Shown here: in pieces, positions 56,204-64,000 of the stretch | Layout: each line of letters starts with the position of its first letter | Position numbering within the stretch: the stretch's first letter is position 1 | NCBI GenBank assembly: GCA_015680685.1 | Contig: MNCI01011946.1 | Location: forward strand, 215,903-279,902 | DNA length: 64,000 nt | Source of the DNA: Gnetum montanum | Lineage: Eukaryota; Streptophyta; Gnetopsida; Gnetales; Gnetaceae | Direction of reading: 5' to 3' | The notes under the pieces: model-generated | What the model saw: the letters and a program-made list of their open reading frames with translations, nothing else | What the model was told of the DNA's origin: nothing | Database searches by the model: none | Position numbers and translations under genes: made by a program

Positions 56204-56262
56204 ATATATATAGGGGTTGGGTGCTGCGTCGATGGGGCTGCGTATACACAAGGGGTCGCACC
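56204..56262 (-). promoter_or_regulatory. Internal promoter-like module (element E)
   Basis: TATATATA at 56204-56212, preceded in sense direction by GGGGCTGCGTATAC (56234-56247) and neighbours that are variants of the LTR's 14-bp unit (compare GTAGCTGCGTATAC at 52651-52664). Plus-strand order TATAGG, short spacer, GGTGCTGCGT mirrors the LTR, which has TATAGG, spacer, GGTGCCGCGT (52547-52570). The third ORF starts about 420 bp downstream. Confidence 0.6.
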
Positions 56263-57013
56263 CATTGACCAGTGTTGACTAGCACAAAAAATGAATTTAA
56301 AATGCCAAATTGGAGTGGTTGAAGAGCATAAGAGACCGGAAATGCAATCGAGGACATGAGGAAGGTAACTTGGACTAAAAAAAAGAGTCAAAGTTAGGAG
56401 AACATGGTGAGAAAGAACTTTGCAAGGAGGAGATCGAGCAATGGGACCCTAAAAATAATTAACCATGAAATCCAAAGGATGGGAGACTTAACAGGCTGGA
56501 CCAAGAATATGCAAGTGGGTCCTCCCCATAGCAAGCCATAGCCTTAGTAGCCCCTGCATATCCTCAACACCAGGGTCCATGGGCCCCGAGGTCAAGAAAT
56601 GGTGTTCACAAGTTAATACTCCTACCCAAGAGATCCTGCCAACGCATTAGTAGTACATGGAAATCACGATGAACTTTCAAAATATAAAATGGATAATGAG
56701 GTGAGCTTGAGAGAGAAACAAGTGAGAGAGAGAGATGAGAGGAGTGGAATTCCAATCATTGGTTACTTGAAACCCCATATGAATTTGTGATTAAGTGACC
56801 AAGTAGGACCATTCCTAAGTTCAAACCCAAAACCAACCACATACAGTGATCTCACAGCAACAGGCGAAGCCCCATCCATCCACCAAGTAGCAGAGTGTAC
56901 CCATAGGAAACCATTACTCCAATAGGTGTGAGAAGAAGGAAGTGAAATATGGCGAAGTTAGAGGGCACATCTGAGGCCCATAACTTGTTTTGGTGGCCCG
57001 TGAGAGGTGGTCT

Positions 57014-57204
57014 AAGGGGTGTGCTTTGAATTCCCACATAGTGATGCTTTTATTTTCTTCATTGTCTTGTTATTTCATGGGAACCACACCATGTAAAGAC
57101 CCATGCTTGTTTGCATGCATTCGACCAAGGGGTGTGCTTTGAATCCTCATGTTTTTTTTTTTTGAATTTTTGAATTTTTTTGGTGAGGACCACAGCATGC
57201 AAGG
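57014..57204. repeat. Tandemly duplicated pyrimidine-tract module
   Basis: Both copies start AAGGGGTGTGCTTTGAA and end near GAACCACACCATG or its variant, with a T-rich core. Confidence 0.8.
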
Positions 57205-57870
57205 TCGAATTACCCAGTGACTTCCTTGTAGAAAAGGATGTGGAGTGGTAAGAAACTCATAAGGACACACCGGCAACCTAGGGGATGGGAGAGGGTGATG
57301 AATGTTGCATTCCCCTTGAAGTCACACTCGATTCAAACCATTCGGTCATCCCCAAGTCTGGGAACTACACAATTCACACATTAATTATAATGTTTTTAAG
57401 TGAAGGGGTTGCATGTTTCCAACAAAAGGAAAACCATGGAGTGGGTGAATGGGTGGATGACGTGGACTCAATGTCGATTGTATGAGTTGAAAATAGACGT
57501 AAAGTCCAAAGACAACCATGCAAGGGTGGGAGCCAGATAACTAGGTGGACTATTGTACATGACCCATCACAACAAAAACCATATGCGCCAGACACCTGAT
57601 GATAATAAGACAACGTATTAGCGATCACGTGAAAATGAAACACACACAAAGAAATGGAAAATAATTAAAGAAGGGAAAAATTAACAAGAATTGGCAAACA
57701 TATGAACGATGTTGAAAAACAACAAAGTGTAAAACAAAAAATTACAAAATAGTGAGGGGTGTAGTGAAATGGATTAGTAGGGATGATAGTGTCCCACACG
57801 ACTGGGTGGAAAGGAGGAGACGCAAAAAATGGAGCGAGGCTATCCTGGTGATGATGATGAGGCGGTAGCA

Positions 57871-59145
57871 CTAGTTAAGTAGAGTTCATAGAAAGGTTTT
57901 AGTTGTTGCCAATTGACCAACTACGTTCTTGAGGGGATCCTCAGGTTTGTGGATAAGCAAGGCCCCAGATGGGAAGGTTTCAGAGACAATGTAAGGTCCC
58001 TCCCACAATGTTTGAAACTTGGTCGATTGAGATACATGTGAGGGGTTCCAATACAACACCTTGTCTCCACATCTAAATGTGACCTTCCAGATCCTAGGAT
58101 CATGTCATTTTTTATTGTAGGCCTTGTGGATCTCATTTAAGGACAAGGCCACTAATCGATTCTCATCTAACACACTTAAGTTGATAAGTCATTCACGTTG
58201 TGCTAGTGGTAGGTCAAGGCCTAAGTAACTAGCTGTGGATAGTGTTCAAAGTTCTGCTTGGATTAGAAGTTTTGGTAACTTTCTATACACTAACTCATAG
58301 GGAGAGTACCCTACAGGAAGTTTCCAAGTGGAGTAATAGGCCTAAAGGGCATCAGTGAGTTTGGTGCTCCAATCCCTCCTATATTTGCTAATGGTTCAAG
58401 TAAGGATCCTGGTGATCTCCCTATTGGTGACTTCGGCCTTCCCGTTGGCTTGGGGGTGATAGGGTGTTGTAAATTTGTGGGTGACCCCCAAGTGCTGCAT
58501 GAGTTTTCAAAAAGTGGCACCCGTGAAATGAGTGCCATTATCAGAGATGAGTGCACATGGCACTCCAAACCTATTGACAATTTATTGTTGGAAAAATCAT
58601 GTGACGGTGTTTGAAGAATAGTCAACGATGGCTGCCGCCTCCACCCACTTGGTGCAATAATCCATGGCTACAATGATGTACGCCTTTCTGTTGGATAGGA
58701 GTGTGATGGGCCCTATGAAGTCAATGCCCTAGATGTCGAAGGGCTCCAGTGGTTGGATCCACTGTTGAGGTCCCTTCATCCATGCAGTCATCCCACCGCC
58801 TCTCTGGCATCGATTGCAGGAGTGGACGAACCATTATGCGTCCCTGAAGATTGTGGGCCAATAATATCCTGCAAGTAGGATCTTAATGGCTATGCGGCGT
58901 CTAGCATAGTGGCCCCCACAAGAGCCCTCGTGAGCATCTTGGAGGACACGCAGCATATCGTCATCAAGAACACACCATCGAACCATGCAATCTATGCACA
59001 CCTTGTAAAGGTGGCTATTGATTTCCATGAAATGCTTGGCCTTATGGAGAAACTATTGTTTCTACCAATGGTTCCACTCCTTTGGCAACTCTTAAGTGGT
59101 GAGGTCGGTGAGGATGTGGTTGAACCAAGGTAATTCCTTGGGCAC
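57871..59145 (-). pseudogene. Integrase (element E)
   Basis: Zinc-binding part with DAHEGSCGGHYARRRIAIK (58834-59028) and HSCNRCQR further on. The core keeps GIDF, SDNGTHFTGATF and GKAEVTNREI, so all three catalytic acidic residues appear encoded. The C-terminal GDKVLYWNPSHV is near 58025-58060. Stops occur, including TGA at 58597-58599, where A has CGA (Arg), and TAA for CAA five codons on. Confidence 0.86.
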
Positions 59146-60840
59146 CTACAGATCGACTGCACCCGCGAAGAGGAGTTCATCTAGAAATTGGTTGAAGAGG
59201 GGCTCCTCCTCTTCTACATCATCCCATCGCAACTGAGATAAGTAGTCAACAACCACATTCTTGGTTCCCTTCTGGTCTACCATGGTGAGATCAAACTCTT
59301 GAAGAATCACCAACCACCAGATGATGTGGGGGCTCACCATTGGTTTTTTCATTAAGAACTGAATAGCACTGTGGTCAATATGCACAAACACCTTGTATTC
59401 AAGCACATAGTGTTGGAATTTTTCCAAGGCGAACACCACCATCATCAACTCCTTTTCGGTGGTGGTGTAGTTAAGCTAAGCACTCACAATGCTATGGCTT
59501 GCACAGTGGATATAGTATGGATGTTTCTGATCGTCACACTATGTAAGCATGGATCCCAAGGCATAATTAGATGCATCCATCATAATGTGAAAGGACCTAG
59601 ATCAATCAGGTGCTCGTAGAACTAGAGTTTCTATGAGTTTTTGTTTAAGCAATTAGAATGTCAATTCACATTCCTCGGTCCAGATGAATGAAGCATATTT
59701 CTTTGTAAGTTCTACCAATGACTTGGCGATCTTCAAGAAGTTTTCAATGAAGCGTTGGTAGTAACCAGTGTGGCCAAGGAATGACTGAACATCTTGTATG
59801 ATGCTTGGTTGTCGGGCGATTCCTTTGATGACCCTGATCTTTTTAGGATCAAGATAATCCCTATCTGTGAGATGCGATGCCCCAGCACAATGCCTTCTTG
59901 GACCATTAAATGGCTTTTCTACCAATTGAGCTATAGATTAGTGTCTACACACCTTTTTAGAACCTTCTCAAGATGGTCCAAGGCTTGCTCGAATATGGCC
60001 CCATAGGTAGAGAAGTCATCCATGAAGACTTCTACCCCATTGCCAATTTGTTGCTGGAAGATGCTAAGGACAAGGCATTGGAACGTGGTAGGCACATTAC
60101 ACAGGCCAAAAGGCATCTTCTTGTATGCAAAAATCCCCCATGGACTTGTGAAAGTTGTTTTGGCCTGGTCCTCTAGTGCTATTTGGATTTGGTTATAGCC
60201 ACTATAACCATCCAAAAAACTGTAATAGTCGTGCCCTACAATGGTGTACAACACCTGGTCCACAAATGGGAGCGGGAAGTGATCCTTGAAGGTAGCCATG
60301 TTGAGCAATCAAAAATCAATACATACCCTCCATTTGTCACATTTCTTTGGCACAATAATAAGTGGGCTAACCCATTTGCTATCGGCAATAGAATAGATGA
60401 ACCTCGCCTTTAGCAACTGTTTGATTTCATCTTTGATGACCTGCTTTAATCGTCTTTGTGGTTGTTGTCGTGGCTTCATGGAGGGGTCAATATAAATTTG
60501 ATGTTGGCAAACCCGAAGATCAACTACAGTTAACTCAAGATATGACCAGGCAAATGTAGCATCCCATTTGTTCACCACCTTCAGCAACTTTTTATTCTAT
60601 TTCGGAGCAAGGGTGGCATTGATAATTACCAGCTTTCCATTTCTCAAAAATGCATATTCTAAGTGAGCTGGTAAGGACTTGAGTTCTAGGGGCTCTTATT
60701 TGAAGCTTTTAGGAATTTTCAGCTTCCCCCAATCATCATGGTCATCAACAGTGGAGACCTATTGATGAACCTCTTCCATTTCATCCATGCTTTCACATAG
60801 GCTTGTACAAGCCCCTCAGATGGTTCCATGCACATTGCGC
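59146..60840 (-). pseudogene. Reverse transcriptase and RNase H (element E)
   Basis: Two adjacent open segments: 60309-60587 with KPRQQPQRRLKQVIKDEI and VPKKCDKWRVCIDF, and 59931-60308 with KDHFPLPFVDQVL, FLDGYSGYNQIQIALEDQAK and the catalytic EVFMDDFSTYG. A single TGA (CGA in C) separates them. The connection segment is at 59653-59925, and RNase H at 59146-59650 (VVFALEKFQHYVLEYKVFVH, then NVVVDYLSQLRWD). This is the best-preserved RT in the window. Confidence 0.88.
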
Positions 60841-61710
60841 TGCTAGCAGGGTCAACTGTCAACCACTGGGTGCCCTCTTGATTGGTGGCTGCTACGTAGA
60901 GGCACTGTTGGATGGGTGATTCCTCGATACACCGACTGCATGCTTGAATCGATATCTGCTTAGTGAACCATAACTGCTACACATAGTTTCACCCTAAGTC
61001 AATGTATGTGATGCATGGAACGCGCTTCTTCTCAATCTTCCCGAAAGGATTTTCCTTTGAAATTTTAAGGGACAGATCTTGAAGTCCTATTTGTGCATCC
61101 ACTGTGCTCAGCCAGGCTTTTCCCATTATGATTGGAAAGTTCCCCTTGAAATTCTCCACATGGATGACAAGGAAATCAGTAGGATAAGACCACCCACAAA
61201 CGGTGGTCATAATGTCCTCCACCAATCCCAAGGGAACAGTGATGGACTGGTCTACTAGCTCGAGCCAAACGTTGCTCTTCTTGAGCAGGGGCAAGTTCCA
61301 GTTCTTGTACATGTCATGAGAGATCAAATTGACTCCTAACCCCGAGTCTAGAAGAGCTTTGCATGGCTCATTCCCTGCCACTTGAAGATAGATGAGGAGG
61401 CTTCCCAGATCAGTCAATTTCTGGGGAAGATGACCAACCTTTATCCGGTTGGTCACAGCATGTATGAGCATGACCATTTGGACGTTGGAGTGTGGTTGGC
61501 TCGAAGGCTACTTGAGCAGTGGAATAGTGGAGGTGCTTGGAGGTTCAGAGGCACTGGCCATAGGTGTATGTGAGGGTATGTTCAGATTATTGGGTCGGAA
61601 AAAAAGACGTTTTCGTGGTTTGGGTTCCGGTCCACTTGGCTGAGGTGCTAGTTGTAGGTTGATAGCCCTCATAGCGTTTCATTGCTATGGCTGTGGTGGA
61701 ATTTCCCCCT
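60841..61710 (-). pseudogene. Retropepsin-like protease and linker (element E)
   Basis: The 162-residue open segment 60989-61477 contains LIYLQVAGNEPCKALLDSGL (catalytic Asp-Ser-Gly), the flap GLVEDIMTTVCGWSYPTDF and FPIIMGKAWLSTVDA. The upstream linker is broken. The active-site triad is intact. Confidence 0.85.
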
Positions 61711-63945
61711 GCATAGGTGGAGTAGGTGGTAGCTGAGTGGGATTTTGTGGAGAAGGAGTGACAAGAGAAGGTGATGGAGGATAGAGGAGATGTGGGTTTT
61801 TCCCCCTACGTGATGGAGATTGAGGTCGGAAATATTCCGAGGGGTGGTAATAACTTTGAAAGGCCGCATGACTGGAAGAGTCCTGTGGAGAGACCAGTTG
61901 CTGAACGTAGTACCCATAGGGATCTGGCTGTTTGTAAGGGTACTACTACCTTGGAAGTGGCATCCCCCATGCTTGTGGGTGCTACCACTACTAGAAGTAT
62001 TCATAAGGTTGTAGTGGCACTCCACTTGGATAGTATCCTTGTTGCTAGTGGAACTACCTTAGGTTGCCTTGTGGGTAAGGCAACCTTCAAGATGTTTGCC
62101 TCTTCGCCAAGCGAGGATTCAATGCGTACACCCCAAACTCTTGAAGATGTGACACCATAGGGCAACAGCCCTTAGGATGTTCATATTGGCATATGCCACA
62201 TTCATCATCCTCCTCAGTGTTAGAGTTTGCAACCTACTCTACTACAGAAACTTTGCCCTTACCTTTATGCTGGGCATGTTCAGCTTCCTTCTTCCTGCAC
62301 CGATTGTTATCATTACCTTGTCTTTTGACTCTTCTACAATTTTTAGCACACTTTGGAATTTGTCATCCAAAGAGTCCCACATCTTATCAACCTTTGCCGA
62401 TATTTCAAATGCAAAATTTTGTAAAGGCAAGGTTTTTCAGTTCACCGCTACTTCTAGTGGTGATTCCTCCTCATCTTCGCAAAATCAGACTTCCCTCTTT
62501 CTGATGGAAGGATCCCGATTAAACTCTTCTGCACTCTCCTTCTTTCTAAGTTACCCTTCCTCCTTGTCCACCTGCTCAATGAGGCGCTACAATTGATGGG
62601 CCCTTAGTTCTGACAGTCATCCCTGGGCGTACACGCCAAGGGTCTTTTACGTTTCAAAGCAAAGCCCATCAATGATGTGGCAAAGCTATGCCCACTGAGA
62701 GTAGCCATGACTAGGGCACCGATGTAGCAATGAATAGTACCTTCTCATGGCTTCATCCAAGGGTTCATGATTTCCTTTTTTCCAACCTTGGATTTTTCAT
62801 CTCAGATTCGCCACTCTGGAGTACATTTGATACTTGTCATTAAAAATCTCAAGCATCGTACTTCATCTTCTAATTGATTCCGGTTCCAAGGACCGGTACC
62901 AATTTTTTGCTTCCTTGATGAGTGTGCGAGGGAATAGCTTCAGCTTCTGCCAATCATTGTCAATGTTCTATAGGGTGCAGGCATCATGGAACGCTTGCAG
63001 GTGAGTTTGCGGATCACAGTTGTATCCCCCTTCAAATTTGGGGATGTTGTTCATATTGACGCGCTTGATCTGGCTATCCTTTACATGCTTACTAGGGATT
63101 TGAACTGCCTCAGTGATCTGGAGCATGCTCCAAGTAGCCAACAATGGCTCATCTGAGTCATAGTCCTACTAAGGACCATGATGTCTGTGACAATTCTGGC
63201 TACCCCTCCTTTCATGATGGCGAGCATCGCATGATTGGTCACGTGTTTCCTCATGTTGTCCCTTTCGATCCTTTCGACCACCGTAATTTCACTCCTTCCT
63301 ACCCCAGTTACGATAAGAGCCTGAACTAGATGAAGGTATAGGAGAGCGAGAGGATGGAGAAGAGGGAGAAGAGCCACCACCGCTCCAGTGTCAATCTCCC
63401 CCTCTACTCTGATGATGGCCTCAATCATCCTACCCATCTTTGCTACGTGACCCTCCATCCCCTTGAGGATCTCGGTCACTTAGAGGCTTGTTCTAGATGA
63501 TGGACTGAAGGATCTGCTACCCTAGAGGAAGTTTGATCAAGTGGGAATCATGAAAGATAGGTTCCCCATCGTCCTGCAGCCCTTGCAATAATAAGGGGTT
63601 ACTAAATTGTTTCCCCTTCATGTGTTCATATCTTTCTGCCTGCTACTGGTCTCATGCTCGTTGAGCCTCAATGGGATGATAATCCCGGTAGTCATGGTCC
63701 TCCATGACGTACTCCACACCACGGTCCTAGATGCCTAGTCTACCAAGATTGTGGAATAGCATACCAGGGGTTGATCGATCGGGTGGTAGTATGATGTTTC
63801 CCTCCATGTCCTACCATCGCAGATGCTCATCCTAATGTAGGATGAATGTGAAGTCATGGACATACTCATCGGGATGCTTGTATACCACCTAACATTCTTG
63901 TGGCACCAATGGGTTGGATACATCTCTCCTGTGAGAAGAAGACAT
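61711..63945 (-). pseudogene. Athila-like Gag (element E)
   Basis: Start at 63945 (MSSSHRRDVSNPLVPQEC), with DEYVHDFTFILH after it. The gag core starts MLEIFNDKYQMYSRVANL near 62800-62860, with RRYYSLLHRCPSHGYSQ downstream. The knuckle CGICQYEHPKGCC is at about 62163-62206. A Ser/Arg-rich stretch lies around 63300-63400. Stops interrupt the frame. The leader and 5' LTR are outside the window. Confidence 0.85.
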
Positions 63946-64000
63946 GTTGGATGTTAGATGATCCATTTAATCAATGTACCTTACATTTACTTTAATCCAC

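Larger units (their letters stand above)
55801..57870 (-). other. 3' region of element E before the third ORF
   Basis: No long sense ORF. Contains a second G-rich tract (56037-56048), the internal promoter-like module (56204-56262), and two tandem copies of the pyrimidine-tract module (57014-57100 and 57127-57204), which is single in A, B and C. Confidence 0.7.
51802..64000 (-). mobile_element. Element E: Athila-like element with third ORF, incomplete at the window edge
   Basis: Starts with a 916-bp LTR (TGATGAG...TTCATCA), then polypurine tract, a third ORF of about 880 codons, an internal promoter-like module, integrase, RT, protease and gag, whose start is at 63945. The 5' LTR lies beyond 64000. 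Over 12.2 kb is visible; the third ORF explains the extra length relative to A and C. Confidence 0.9.

Overview
The window is plant nuclear DNA, AT-rich, and almost entirely made of nested Ty3/gypsy LTR retrotransposons. No host gene, tRNA or rRNA gene was recognised. The RT, integrase, gag knuckle and tRNA-Asp-like primer site point to the Athila-type non-chromovirus lineage. A second, TAT/Ogre-like lineage is present as one nested copy. The species cannot be named from this; dense same-family nesting suggests a large, repeat-rich seed-plant genome (inference).

Layout. Bases 1-1532 hold no recognised feature. Element A (1533-20862) is an Athila-like copy read on the minus strand. It is split between gag and protease by element N (8237-17673, target duplication CAGAT), a TAT/Ogre-like copy that carries only gag and protease. 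Bases 20863-22895 are old non-LTR sequence with tRNA-like fold-back repeats. Element D (from 22896, its right LTR lost in a gap) is an older Athila-like copy split twice: by element B (27837-35070, duplication GTACC, no RT or integrase) inside integrase, and by element C (37683-47740, duplication ATGGT, nearly full length) before protease. A run of N covers 50939-51635. Element E (51802 to beyond 64000) is a further family member whose right LTR lies outside the window.

All six elements read right to left, so each right LTR is the 5' LTR. Family order in sense direction is: LTR, primer site complementary to tRNA-Asp, gag, protease, RT, RNase H, integrase, long 3' region, polypurine tract, LTR. 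LTRs are 0.8-1.0 kb with 7-bp inverted ends (TGATGAG/CTCATCA). U3 is very short (about 65-170 bp) and is built of small palindromic or tandem repeats next to a TATA box. Every long coding region carries stops or frameshifts, so all copies look dead as protein sources; transcription is a separate question.

The most interesting content is in two places. First, D and E keep a third ORF after integrase, in the env position. Upstream of it is a TATA box with U3-like repeats (in E, variants of the same 14-bp unit as E's own LTR), and a 3'-splice-site-like sequence directly abuts its ATG. A, B and C lack both the ORF and the internal promoter-like module. Second, the LTRs of N contain arrays of perfectly phased TTC/GAA triplets, the form of heat-shock elements, together with a 30-bp minisatellite and a 13-bp-arm hairpin.
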